A stretch of 26,527 bases of DNA. Origin: CAZGSG01 sp964528095. GTDB lineage: Bacteria > Bacteroidota > Bacteroidia > Chitinophagales > Chitinophagaceae. Below are positions 15,261 to 23,266 of this stretch, in pieces. The stretch is taken from positions 1-26,527 of the forward strand of contig CAZGSG010000049.1 of NCBI GenBank assembly GCA_964528095.1, given 5' to 3'. How positions within the stretch are numbered: the first letter of the stretch is position 1; each line of letters starts with the position of its first letter. Made by a program: the position numbers and the translations under genes. The notes under the pieces are model-generated. The model had not been told where the DNA came from and did no database searches. It saw nothing but the letters and a program-made list of their open reading frames with translations.

Positions 15261-16445
15261 TTATTCTTCATGCAATGCAATAGCGGGATGAATTGCCGCT
15301 GCCTGTTTACCCGGATATAATGCGCAAGCAAAAACCAGCAAGTAAATGAAGATTACGGCTAGCAGTATGGCAATGAGGTAAACACTTGAAGGCACATTGA
15401 AGACGTTGAGCAGTGGAAACTGAACGGCGAAGAAACAACCCACTGCCAGCGATAAAGTTGCCAAAATTAAAGCTTCTTGTACCAATTGATAAGAAACACT
15501 ATTCCTTCTTGCGCCAATTGCACGTCGCAACCCAATTTCTCCCTTCCTTTTGTTAATGTTATACCACAGCACACCAAATAGGCCCAAAGCCACATTGATG
15601 ATTAAAAAACCAGCTATGATAATAAAAATAATCATCGGGATAATCGTTACTTCATTTTTTGCATCACGCATTTCGGTAAGGTGCTCAATTCCAATGGTCG
15701 AATTCTTAAAAGTACTTGTCATGAACTTGTATAACTCGCTCTCGAAAGCAGCATTTGCATTTTCGCTTACTTTGATCAAAATATTGTTAGTATTTCGAAA
15801 ATCTGAAGTATCTGATATAGCGAACATTGCATTACCCGCCGGCCAATAGTCGCCATTGGCTTTAATGTCTTGTACTACACCAATCACTTGCATTCTGTTC
15901 TTATCGTCATAATCGCCAAGTAACTGACCAACCGCGCTACCCTTGCCAAATATGGCTGCCTGTAAAGTTTCATTAATAATGATACTTTTATTTTTTGTCA
16001 CTTTATCATTTTCGTTAAACCATCTGCCTGCGATGAGTTTTACATTCCAAACTTTTACATAGTCTTCGGCATCGGTATATAAATTAACCCAGTCAAATCT
16101 CTTCCCGTCTTTATATACGGAAGTACTCATATTGCTGCTTGAATATGGAAAATTAGCACTAGAAAAGGTCACCTCTTCAATTTGTGGCATCGCTTTAAGC
16201 GAATTTTTCAAATTGCGATAAAATATTTGTAGCGAGTCGGTATTCTTCGTCACACCTTCATTATCATAGTTAACAGCCCAAACACGCCCATACTCAAAAC
16301 CTAAAGGTTTCGTATAATTTTGATAGTAAAAGGTGAGGAAAGAAAATAAGGCAAAGATGACTAAAAACGAAACAAGGATTTCGAACAAAACCAGGAAGTT
16401 TTGCTTTCGTTTATTCCAGATTAGTTTAAATAAATGTTTTAACAT
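15261..16445 (-). CDS. ABC transporter permease, FtsX/MacB type (second permease)
   Basis: 394 residues. One N-terminal transmembrane helix (about 17-40) is followed by a periplasmic MacB-type core domain (about 41-265) and three C-terminal helices (about 275-300, 325-350, 358-380). NKRKGEIGLRRAIGARRNSV, just after the second helix, is the conserved EIG-x-R-x-A-x-GA coupling motif of FtsX/MacB permeases. With its partner permease and the ATPase it should form a tripartite-type ABC exporter. MacB-type machines work by mechanotransmission, moving substrate from the periplasm through TolC rather than across the inner membrane. It lies 17 bp after the first permease gene. Confidence 0.9.
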   Translation of the reverse strand: MLKHLFKLIWNKRKQNFLVLFEILVSFLVIFALFSFLTFYYQNYTKPLGFEYGRVWAVNYDNEGVTKNTDSLQIFYRNLKNSLKAMPQIEEVTFSSANFPYSSSNMSTSVYKDGKRFDWVNLYTDAEDYVKVWNVKLIAGRWFNENDKVTKNKSIIINETLQAAIFGKGSAVGQLLGDYDDKNRMQVIGVVQDIKANGDYWPAGNAMFAISDTSDFRNTNNILIKVSENANAAFESELYKFMTSTFKNSTIGIEHLTEMRDAKNEVTIIPMIIFIIIAGFLIINVALGLFGVLWYNINKRKGEIGLRRAIGARRNSVSYQLVQEALILATLSLAVGCFFAVQFPLLNVFNVPSSVYLIAILLAVIFIYLLVFACALYPGKQAAAIHPAIALHEE

Positions 16446-16462
16446 GATAATTTCTTTTTAGA

Positions 16463-17701
16463 TTATTGTGCTTTTAAAGCTTTAACTACATTTAATTTAG
16501 ACATGCGCCAGGCCGGATACACACCGGATAGCAATCCGAAAAACAAACAAGCGATGAAGCTATACAACAGCACAGAAAAATTTATTTTCAAATAGACATT
16601 TTCGATCAGCTGTAAATCATTGATAAAATAAATGACAAATACTGTAAGAAATAATCCAATTAGCCCCCCAAAAAAGGTTAATATCATATTTTCCACAATG
16701 AACTGATAAACCAGTGTTTTAGAAGAAGCTCCGAAAGCCTTCCGAACTCCGATTTCGGACGAACGTTCTAAAATACGAGTGATATTGATGTTTACTAAAT
16801 TGATGGTTGGCAACAATAAAAACATGAGCACGAAAAGACTAACTATCCCGATTACAGCAGAAGTTCCTGAATCTTTTCCGTCACCTGCCAACCTTCTGGT
16901 TATACTGGTGAAATATGGATCAGCGTGGCTATATACTGCGTCATACTCTTTTGTAGAGATTGGAATTTTTTTCATCATCTGATCAAATTCTTCTCTCAGC
17001 TTATGAACATCTGCCTTTGTTTTCGCTAGCAGCACTGCATTAAAGCCGCCTATTAATTCAGGCTTGTTGTAGTTGTCTTTTGCCACGGTATATGGCAAAT
17101 ACATATCCCCGGCAAGCCCGGGAAGTGTTTTTGGAACATTATCAACCACGCCTATTACGCGGTAATTTATATTGTCAGCAGAAATGTATTTACCAACAAC
17201 TTTTGGCTCATCTCCGAAATACGCTTGCTTTGTTTTAATTGATATTACTGCGACAAACTCTGCGTTGTCAATTTGACTTTGGGTATAAGGTTTTCCTTCT
17301 AAAAAATGGTATTCCAATACCCTCCAATAATCAGCATTTGTATGCTTATAGTCTATCACAATTTTCTTGTTATTTACATATGCATTGGATGATCGAGCGT
17401 TAGAGGAAATGGCCATCATTTCCATATTTTTTAACCGAGACACATAGTGGTCTAAAAAATAGAAAGAAATACCAGACCTATTTAACCACCCTTCTTTGGA
17501 GTTCGACATTTCCATAGTGGTCACATACAACGACCGCTCTCTTTTATAGTCTGGATAATCTGGGCTAATCACTTTATCGAGAAAGGCAACACCTACCATT
17601 AGTATCGTCAATGTAAAACTGATTCCGAATAAACTGATAAATGTGAAGAATTTTCTTCGTTTCAATACCGCAATAGCGATTTTAAAATAATTTTTTAACA
17701 T
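16463..17701 (-). CDS. ABC transporter permease, FtsX/MacB type (first permease)
   Basis: 412 residues from the ATG at 17699-17701 (MLKNYFKIAIAVLKRRKFFT); an earlier in-frame start overlaps the ATPase gene and adds ten unlikely residues. It has the same design as its neighbour: an N-terminal helix (about 19-40), a large periplasmic domain, and three C-terminal helices with ILERSSEIGVRKAFGASSKT carrying the EIGVRKA-x-GA motif. The two permeases differ in sequence, so the transporter is probably a heterodimer. The gene starts 7 bp after the ATPase stop. Confidence 0.9.
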   Translation of the reverse strand: MLKNYFKIAIAVLKRRKFFTFISLFGISFTLTILMVGVAFLDKVISPDYPDYKRERSLYVTTMEMSNSKEGWLNRSGISFYFLDHYVSRLKNMEMMAISSNARSSNAYVNNKKIVIDYKHTNADYWRVLEYHFLEGKPYTQSQIDNAEFVAVISIKTKQAYFGDEPKVVGKYISADNINYRVIGVVDNVPKTLPGLAGDMYLPYTVAKDNYNKPELIGGFNAVLLAKTKADVHKLREEFDQMMKKIPISTKEYDAVYSHADPYFTSITRRLAGDGKDSGTSAVIGIVSLFVLMFLLLPTINLVNINITRILERSSEIGVRKAFGASSKTLVYQFIVENMILTFFGGLIGLFLTVFVIYFINDLQLIENVYLKINFSVLLYSFIACLFFGLLSGVYPAWRMSKLNVVKALKAQ

Positions 17702-17708
17702 AAAGTGC

Positions 17709-18374
17709 TTATTGAACTTGTGAACCATCAAATAGGCGAACCAATCGATGTGTTTTGTTCGCCATGTTTTCGTCGTGGGTAACCATTACAATAGTGGTAC
17801 CTTCATTTTCATTTAAACTGATCAGGATTTCCATAATTTCATTACCCATGGAACTGTCCAAATTACCTGTGGGCTCATCGGCCAATATAATTTGCGGATT
17901 CCCTACAATTGCTCTTGCGATTGCAACACGTTGTCGTTGTCCGCCAGACAACTGGCTTGGAAAGTGCTTTAAACGGTTGCTTAGTCCAACTTTTTCCAAC
18001 GCAGCCGTAGCTAATTGCTTACGTTCTTTCGCGGTCGAATTGCGGTATAACAGTGGTAACTCTACATTGTCCAACACCCGCAAATCGTTTATAAGATGAT
18101 AACTCTGAAAAATGAAGCCTAGTTTTTCATTTCTAAACTTCGCTAATCGTTGATCTGAAAATTGGCTAACATCTTGATCGTTGATGCTAATACTACCTTT
18201 AGAAGGCTCATCTAATAAACCCATTATGTTAAGTAAGGTACTTTTTCCACAGCCTGAGGGCCCCATAATAGAAAGGAATTCACCTTTAGCAATATTCAGG
18301 TTAATACTATTTATTGCGAGGGTTTCGACAGTGTCCGTACGGTACACTTTTTCGATGTTTTGTAAACGTATCAT
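17709..18374 (-). CDS. ABC transporter ATP-binding protein (MacB/LolD type)
   Basis: 221 residues, a stand-alone nucleotide-binding domain. Walker A GPSGCGKST is at 38-46, Q-loop Gln90, signature LSGGQRQR at 142-149, Walker B ILADEPTGNLD at 163-173 and switch His200 (VTHDE). The length and the EPTGNLD extension are typical of the LolD/MacB/FtsE branch. It powers the two FtsX-type permeases encoded directly downstream. Likely substrates of such systems are peptides, antibiotics or lipids; the sequence does not say which. Confidence 0.95.
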   Translation of the reverse strand: MIRLQNIEKVYRTDTVETLAINSINLNIAKGEFLSIMGPSGCGKSTLLNIMGLLDEPSKGSISINDQDVSQFSDQRLAKFRNEKLGFIFQSYHLINDLRVLDNVELPLLYRNSTAKERKQLATAALEKVGLSNRLKHFPSQLSGGQRQRVAIARAIVGNPQIILADEPTGNLDSSMGNEIMEILISLNENEGTTIVMVTHDENMANKTHRLVRLFDGSQVQ

Positions 18375-18400
18375 TTGGTGTATTTTAAAATAAGAGTTTA

Positions 18401-19858
18401 TTAATAGGCTATTTTTTTATTTTGTTCAAAATCATATAATGACAAATAGCGAAGTTGATAATAAGCCGCCCAAAAATCTCTAAGCGATGAGACATAATCC
18501 CGTTTTGCCCGGTCATTTTCCTGAAAGGCGATGCTTAAATCGGTGATACTTAGGTTACCAAGCACATAACGCTCACTGGCAATTTTATACTTTTCGGCAG
18601 CAATTTTTTCTGCGGTATCGGTAAGCAAAATCTGCTCTTTCATCATATTAAACAAGGTTACCTGTGTTACGATCTGTTGTTTGAATGTTTGTTTATCTTG
18701 TTCAACGGTATAAGTTGTAAACTGCTCGTTTGCTAATGCTGTTTTTGTTCTCGATTTAGACCTTCCCCAATCCATTATGGGAATTGATAATTGCAGTTCT
18801 ATCGCCTGTTGATTTTTTGGAGAACGATAAACATCGAAAATTCTGGTGCTCGCATTCGAATATCCTAAATTTGCTCTCAAAGTGGCAGTAAGACCATTTT
18901 CCCCTTTGGCTTTGGCGACATCTCTTCGTGCTTCTGCCAATAGGCGTACAAATGCTATTGCATCAGACCTATTTTCAAAAGCTTCTGCCAATACCTTGTC
19001 GGCAGCAACTGTCATTTGCGGAACAATACCAGGCATATTGAGCTTAATCTTATCTTCTCCACCAATTCCAGCATAGCTCCGAAGATTTAAAGTCGCAATT
19101 TCTACGTCTCGATTTGCTGTACCTACTGCTTTTTTTGCATTTAACACTTCTAACTGTAATTGAAGAATTTCGTTTTTGGAAATCTTACCTAACTCAAATT
19201 TTATATCAGCAATGGTTAATATACGCTGGGTATTACCAAAGTTCGTTTCGGCAATGGACAAATTTACCTGCGCCAGTAAAAGGTCAAAAAAATACTCGGT
19301 AACTGTAATGGCAATTTTTTCTTGCGTTTCTATATAGGCTTGCTTACTCTCGTTTAACTTTAATGGCTCGATTTTCTTGTCCCATTTTAAACTATTAAAC
19401 TGTAATAAAGGTTGCGTATAGCCAAGTCCATAAGGTATTCCATTATATAACACATTATTTCGATCAAAATCATCAAACCTTTGCAATTGCGTGGTACCAT
19501 AAATGGTGCCTCCGGTTGCAGCTATACTTTGACTAAAATTAAGTGTAAGCGAGGAATTATCATTGTGCACTGGCTGAAATAGAATACTTCCATTAGGTTG
19601 TTGTACCTGTGTATAAGTTTTAGTATAACCTGGTAAAATCCCCTGCAATGACAATTGTGGCTGGTAATTAGCTCTGAAAGTTCTCCACTCCCAATATTTA
19701 GTTTCTTTAACAGTAGTCGCTTGTTTTGCGGCTATGGAGTTCGATTTGGCCATTGCAACAACTTGACTTAATGACAATGTTAAGGTGTCCGGCAAAGCTG
19801 CACGAGCGCTTATGCCTGTTATCATCGCTACAACAAAAACTAAAATTCTCTTCATCAT
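18401..19858 (-). CDS. TolC family outer membrane protein (exporter channel of the ABC module)
   Basis: About 485 residues from the ATG at 19856-19858 (MMKRILVFVVAMITGISARA), which starts exactly at a signal peptide. A longer in-frame start would overlap the adaptor gene and put a charged tail before the signal. The mature protein shows the TolC duplication: two sets of long amphipathic helices with short strands (for example KIEPLKLNESKQAYIETQEK and FGNTQRILTIADIKFELGKI). It ends YLSLYDFEQNKKIAY. It provides the outer membrane duct for the adaptor and ABC permeases. It differs clearly from the CusC-like channel at 1440-2684, so the two are not a recent duplication. Confidence 0.92.
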   Translation of the reverse strand: MMKRILVFVVAMITGISARAALPDTLTLSLSQVVAMAKSNSIAAKQATTVKETKYWEWRTFRANYQPQLSLQGILPGYTKTYTQVQQPNGSILFQPVHNDNSSLTLNFSQSIAATGGTIYGTTQLQRFDDFDRNNVLYNGIPYGLGYTQPLLQFNSLKWDKKIEPLKLNESKQAYIETQEKIAITVTEYFFDLLLAQVNLSIAETNFGNTQRILTIADIKFELGKISKNEILQLQLEVLNAKKAVGTANRDVEIATLNLRSYAGIGGEDKIKLNMPGIVPQMTVAADKVLAEAFENRSDAIAFVRLLAEARRDVAKAKGENGLTATLRANLGYSNASTRIFDVYRSPKNQQAIELQLSIPIMDWGRSKSRTKTALANEQFTTYTVEQDKQTFKQQIVTQVTLFNMMKEQILLTDTAEKIAAEKYKIASERYVLGNLSITDLSIAFQENDRAKRDYVSSLRDFWAAYYQLRYLSLYDFEQNKKIAY

Positions 19859-19862
19859 ATCC

Positions 19863-21110
19863 TTAGTTTCCAATGGTGATTGTTTTAACATTTTTATAGG
19901 AGGCCATATCAGAAGTAATTACTTCATCACCTTCTTTTAGCCCACTTACTATCTCTATATAATCAAAATTACTCAGACCTGTTTTCACAGTTCTACGCTC
20001 GGCAATTCCATTGTTGATGACAAATACCTCTTGTAAGTTTGACCCATTGAATGCTGCCCCATTCGCGATACGTAAAACGCCGTTTCGAGTGTCGGTAATT
20101 AAAAACACGTCTACCTTTTGATTCGGCCTTAAAGCGGCATTGCTTTTATCATTCAATTGGATATCAAAAGAAATAATGCCGTTGTTTACTGCTGGCGAAA
20201 TGTTAACGATCCTTCCTCTAAGCAACTTATCTCCAACACGAATAATAGCAGCCATGTGGTTGTTAACTTTTTCTAGCATATTATCCGACATACTCCCTGC
20301 AACCTTAAAGCCGCTTAAATCTGCAATCCGAACTAATGCTTCGCCTTCGTTGACGCTTGCGCCAATATTTTTGTTTACCCAGGTAATTACACCTTGTCGA
20401 GTGGCTACCACTTCGGCTAAATCAAGTTTCCGTTTTAATGCATCTAAATCACTTCTTTGTATTGCTAGAGAAATTTCCGCTTCTCTAATTTCGATTTTCA
20501 TCGTTTGTTGCTTGCTTTTGATTTCATTCTCCAATTGCAATTTCTCAAGCTCCGCAACTTTTAAATCGAGCTGGGCACGTTCTACATCTTCTTTGGTACC
20601 ACCTCCTGCATTAAGCAATCTCTTTGCAGAAGAAACGGCATCTTTTAAATTGCTAATGCGCAACTGCTTGATGGAATTATTGGATTTAATATCAAAAAAG
20701 CTTTTCTCAAGGTCGAGTTTTAACTTACGAATTTCATTTTCCTTAGATTCCATTTGGAAACGAAGTTTCTCATAGGCTGTTTGTGTTATCGATTTATCCA
20801 ATGTAAGGATCGATTGACCTTTGTTTACTTTGTTGCCCGCATCCATTAATACATCCTTAATAGATGCACTAATTGGGCTAGCAATAATTTCTTCAAACTC
20901 AGGCAATACCTCGCCTGTAGCATTAATCGTATTTTCAATTATGCCTGTTGTTACCTTCGCAGTGGTAAAATCCGCCCTGGTTAATGAAGGCTTAAAATAA
21001 TAACGAATTAACCACGCTGTCGCAATGAGCATTGCAATCACTACGCAGCTAATCAGTATCCGTTTCTTCTTTTTTCGGTTAATAACCTTTTCTTCAATCA
21101 GTGTATCCAT
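19863..21110 (-). CDS. Periplasmic adaptor (HlyD/MacA-type membrane fusion protein)
   Basis: 415 residues. A basic start (INRKKKKR) leads into one transmembrane anchor (about 17-37). The barrel-sandwich half is at about 75-105 (IKDVLMDAGNKVNKGQSILT), a long coiled coil at about 110-240 rich in K, E, L and Q, then the returning lipoyl half (GVITWVNKNIGASVNEGEAL) and a beta barrel (about 265-345). It links the inner-membrane ABC permeases to TolC, like MacA. It is the first gene of the seven-gene module. A sigma-54-type promoter lies about 40-55 bp upstream of its start codon. The gene is more A+T-rich than the heptose operon. Confidence 0.93.
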   Translation of the reverse strand: MDTLIEEKVINRKKKKRILISCVVIAMLIATAWLIRYYFKPSLTRADFTTAKVTTGIIENTINATGEVLPEFEEIIASPISASIKDVLMDAGNKVNKGQSILTLDKSITQTAYEKLRFQMESKENEIRKLKLDLEKSFFDIKSNNSIKQLRISNLKDAVSSAKRLLNAGGGTKEDVERAQLDLKVAELEKLQLENEIKSKQQTMKIEIREAEISLAIQRSDLDALKRKLDLAEVVATRQGVITWVNKNIGASVNEGEALVRIADLSGFKVAGSMSDNMLEKVNNHMAAIIRVGDKLLRGRIVNISPAVNNGIISFDIQLNDKSNAALRPNQKVDVFLITDTRNGVLRIANGAAFNGSNLQEVFVINNGIAERRTVKTGLSNFDYIEIVSGLKEGDEVITSDMASYKNVKTITIGN

Positions 21111-21149
21111 ATAACAATTTTATTAATCTCGTAAACTCTCCATGTGCTT

Positions 21150-21165
21150 TACAAGACCAATGCCA
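21150..21165 (-). promoter_or_regulatory. Sigma-54 (-24/-12) promoter of the efflux operon
   Basis: The minus strand reads TGGCATTGGTCTTGTA. Against the sigma-54 consensus TGGCAC-N5-TTGCW it matches TGGCA, the five-base spacer, TTG and the final A; the GG at 21163-21164 and GT at 21151-21152 are ten bases apart as required. The predicted transcription start is near 21139, leaving a leader of about 29 nt before the adaptor ATG. The operon itself encodes an NtrC-family activator, which supports the call. Confidence 0.7.
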
Positions 21166-21187
21166 CAGCTAATAGATTGATTTGGAA

Positions 21188-21535
21188 TTAATTGAAAGAT
21201 ATTGCAACATGAAAAATGCCCGATATCGAACATTTTGTTTGATAGCGGGCATTTGAGTATAGTATGTACGGTGTAGGAGTAATAGTTGAGTCACCTTTAT
21301 TGCAAACAGAACATTCGGTTTTGAAATTATCTATATCGTTTGGTACCTCCTGTAGTAAGGTTTTTTTATGTGTCTGATATGCTGCTTTTCTTCCGTCGAA
21401 TGGATAAGTTTCTCCTGCCATTATACCACAATTTTGACAAGTATAGGAATCCCGATCGGGAACGATTACGTGGATTAGGGGTATTCTATTGTTGTCGACC
21501 AATAGATACTGTCCAGGTCTCAAACGATGAACTGG
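21188..21535 (-). pseudogene. HNH-endonuclease remnant
   Basis: The frame lacks an ATG (stop at 21536-21538, then PVHRLRPGQYLLVDNN). It carries a recognisable zinc-finger/HNH layout: PDRDSYTCQNCG, followed by PFDGRKAAYQTHKK and PNDIDNFKTECSVCNKGDST, two CxxC pairs with the D-N-x-x-x-x-C-S-x-C-N spacing of restriction-type HNH nucleases. The expected HH/DH catalytic segment before the second CxxC is degenerate. The last 25 residues look like read-through into the operon's regulatory region. I treat it as a truncated, inactive relic; a small intact zinc-ribbon protein with a TTG start is a weaker alternative. Confidence 0.55.
21215..21253. promoter_or_regulatory. Inverted-repeat enhancer candidate for the NtrC-type regulator
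   Basis: AATGCCCGATATCGAA (21215-21230) and TTTGATAGCGGGCATT (21238-21253) are inverted copies matching at 14 of 16 positions, separated by seven bases. The left arm contains an inner palindrome around CGATATCG. The centre lies about 95 bp upstream of the predicted sigma-54 start site, the usual place for an activator site of this class. Confidence 0.6.
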
Positions 21536-21616
21536 TTACTGTGAATGGAGAAAAATAAATTGCAGCAATGATGGTGATTGCGGACTATTACTCCAGAAGA
21601 TAACAGAAAACCAAAT

Positions 21617-21637
21617 CCTCTTATTGGAAATAAGAGG
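21617..21637 (-). terminator. Hairpin terminator candidate after the alpha/beta hydrolase gene
   Basis: CCTCTTATT (21617-21625), loop GGA, AATAAGAGG (21629-21637): a perfect 9-bp stem 50 bp past the hydrolase stop. On the minus strand it is followed by the T-rich sequence ATTTGGTTTTC, compatible with a weak intrinsic terminator. Confidence 0.5.
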
Positions 21638-21686
21638 AACAAACGGGAATAAAGAAATAAAGTTGAAAAAAAAACTGTCTTTTAAT

Positions 21687-22724
21687 TTAATAAGGATGAG
21701 TGGCCACCCAATTGAAAAATTTGTTCAACATCTCATCCCAGTGAGGAATCTCTTTTCCATTTTTGCGTTCAGTCAGCGAATGATCAGCACGCGGATACAC
21801 GGTGAAGGTTAAATTATTTTTCCGGAGCCGGGCAAATTCTATTGGTACGACATATGCACTTTCTATCGGTGTGCTTTCATCATCACTGCCATGCACCTGG
21901 TAAATAGGAATTTTTAATTTCACTAAACTTTCTATGGCTGGTATTGCAAAGGATGCCCATCGCTTATAACTATATCCATATTTAAACGCAGTGGAGTCTG
22001 CATGATCCATAATGCCGTGCATCGCCGCAATAATTTTTGCATTGGCCTGAACAGCGGTATCAATATCCAGCTTACCTCTGGCAACGGCTTTTTGATTATC
22101 CAATATAAAATCATAAAAGTCGGTGGTACCGCCACCGCCGCCAATCCCTAAATGCGTGATGCTTTTATTGATGGTGGCCAGTTTAGCCGCCACATAAAAA
22201 CCTTCTGAATAACCAAAGACAGCGACACTTTCCGGTTTTCTGATGATATATTTTTGAATATGCTTTAATGCAATGTCCGCTCTTATTACCCGGTCCATGA
22301 GTGATGTTTTCTCCCAATAGATTGCCGGAATATTTTTTGAACTGGATGGCCCGAAAAAACCAAAACCCGGCTTGGCAACAATAACAAATAAATAATTGTC
22401 GGGCAGGTAACTGAAATCAAAACTGGTGAGTGAATTATACCAGTAGGATCCATCGTCGTCTTTATGCGGCGTGTAAATGTTTTCCGCATTGGTGCCTGGT
22501 AACGTCATATAAATCGAAGTAGGCAGGGCATCTTTTCTTTGCCAGGTGTAAAAGCGGATCGTGTCAGCTTTCATCACTAGTTCGTATTCTTTAAAACCAA
22601 GGTCTTCTGCTTTTACCGGCAGTCCCTGCTTGATTTTTTCTGTGGCGGTTTTGAAAGAAAGTCTTTGTGTGTGTGCAGCTAATGAAATGGTAAATAAAAG
22701 TAGCAATACAAAAAACCGTATCAT
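21687..22724 (-). CDS. Secreted alpha/beta hydrolase (esterase/peptidase-like)
   Basis: 345 residues with a signal peptide (MIRFFVLLLLFTISLAAHTQ). The alpha/beta-hydrolase triad is visible: nucleophile elbow VFGYSEGFY (G-Y-S-E-G), acid in VHGSDDESTP, and histidine in PRADHSL near the C-terminus, in the right order. A glycine run (LGIGGGGGTTDFYDF) follows the nucleophile strand. It is probably a periplasmic hydrolase acting on an ester or peptide; the substrate cannot be told. It stands alone, with a hairpin downstream and a decayed region upstream. Its composition is closer to the heptose-operon DNA than to the A+T-rich island. Confidence 0.8.
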   Translation of the reverse strand: MIRFFVLLLLFTISLAAHTQRLSFKTATEKIKQGLPVKAEDLGFKEYELVMKADTIRFYTWQRKDALPTSIYMTLPGTNAENIYTPHKDDDGSYWYNSLTSFDFSYLPDNYLFVIVAKPGFGFFGPSSSKNIPAIYWEKTSLMDRVIRADIALKHIQKYIIRKPESVAVFGYSEGFYVAAKLATINKSITHLGIGGGGGTTDFYDFILDNQKAVARGKLDIDTAVQANAKIIAAMHGIMDHADSTAFKYGYSYKRWASFAIPAIESLVKLKIPIYQVHGSDDESTPIESAYVVPIEFARLRKNNLTFTVYPRADHSLTERKNGKEIPHWDEMLNKFFNWVATHPY

Positions 22725-22770
22725 AATTGAATAGTTATATTATTTAAGGAAAGCTTCGGTATTTGTCTAT

Positions 22771-22893
22771 TTAATAAGTTTTCATAATAAAAACGATATA
22801 CTTCCATTTTATTGTGTTCCATTTAGCACTGCTGAGCCCATGCCGCTGACCAGGATAAATCATGAATTCAAAAGCTTTGTTTAAATTTTGTAA
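22771..22893 (-). pseudogene. C-terminal fragment resembling an S9 (prolyl oligopeptidase/DPP-IV) peptidase
   Basis: The frame reads LQNLNKAFEFMIYPGQRHGL followed by SSAKWNTIKW and a stop. A-F-x-F-M-I-Y-P-x-x-x-H-G is the segment holding the catalytic His of S9 peptidases close to their C-terminus. Upstream, the same frame (RGDT and before) has no peptidase similarity, so only the tail survives. Confidence 0.4.
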
Positions 22894-23065
22894 GGTATCG
22901 CCCCTGCATGTCAAAGACCGCGATAGCAGAAGGGGTAGCCAAATTGGAATAAGTGGCAACGAAAAAATCATTGCGGATTACGACTGGGTTGTATAGCCAC
23001 AAGATAGAAAAATAGCTTTGGATTGCAAGGGAAGTGCTACGGAAAAAGTCTGAAGCAGTTCACAG
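22868..23065 (-). pseudogene. Propeller-like protein fragment without a start
   Basis: A second minus-strand frame, overlapping the first, is open up to a stop near 23066 and reads NPVVIRNDFFVATYSNLATP, then SAIAVFDMQGRYLTKF and a stop at 22868-22870. The strand-turn pattern is like one blade of a beta-propeller. It has no start codon or full domain. With the peptidase tail it may record one frameshifted gene or two fused relics. The remainder of the 542-bp gap (22725-23266) shows only the hairpins listed separately. Confidence 0.3.
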
Positions 23066-23093
23066 TCCGAAAATTGTACTGGGGGCGACAATC

Positions 23094-23129
23094 GCCCGCC
23101 TAGCTTTAGCGACGGCGGGCTTTTCTTTT
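23094..23129 (+). terminator. GC-rich hairpin with T-tract (terminator or REP-like palindrome)
   Basis: GCCCGCC (23094-23100) and GGCGGGC (23114-23120) form a perfect 7-bp GC stem, followed by TTTTCTTTT. It has terminator form on the plus strand, but no plus-strand gene precedes it. It may be a dispersed palindrome or a leftover of a lost gene. Confidence 0.5.
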
Positions 23130-23218
23130 GCGCATACTCTGTACTTCGGGCAGGCGAAGCGCGACAAGAGCTCGATATTTGTACAGGGAAGACGGCAAAT
23201 GTTAAAAGGGTTTTAAAT

Positions 23219-23260
23219 CACTTAACCGCCAGTTTTGCAAACCCGTATTGGTGGTTAGTG
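23219..23260. repeat. Inverted repeat downstream of the oxidoreductase gene
   Basis: CACTTAACCGCCA (23219-23231) and TGGTGGTTAGTG (23249-23260) are inverted copies with one extra T and one G/A difference, around a 17-bp core TTTTGCAAACCCGTA-like sequence. It ends seven bases before the oxidoreductase stop codon, so it could serve as a terminator stem without a U-tract or as a recombination-type palindrome. Confidence 0.5.
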
Positions 23261-23266
23261 TTCCTG

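Noticed and set aside
20140..20775. 211-codon plus-strand frame opposite the adaptor gene
   Set aside because: It is low-complexity Ser/Leu/Phe-rich translation antisense to the coiled coil of a well-supported gene.
23034..23216. 60-codon plus-strand frame in the decayed region
   Set aside because: It runs straight through the GC-rich hairpin and has no recognisable domain or start context.
23219..23260. Integron attC site
   Set aside because: The left arm contains ACTTAAC, which fits RYYYAAC, but the right arm GTTAGTG does not fit GTTRRRY and no integron integrase is present, so I keep only the inverted-repeat call.
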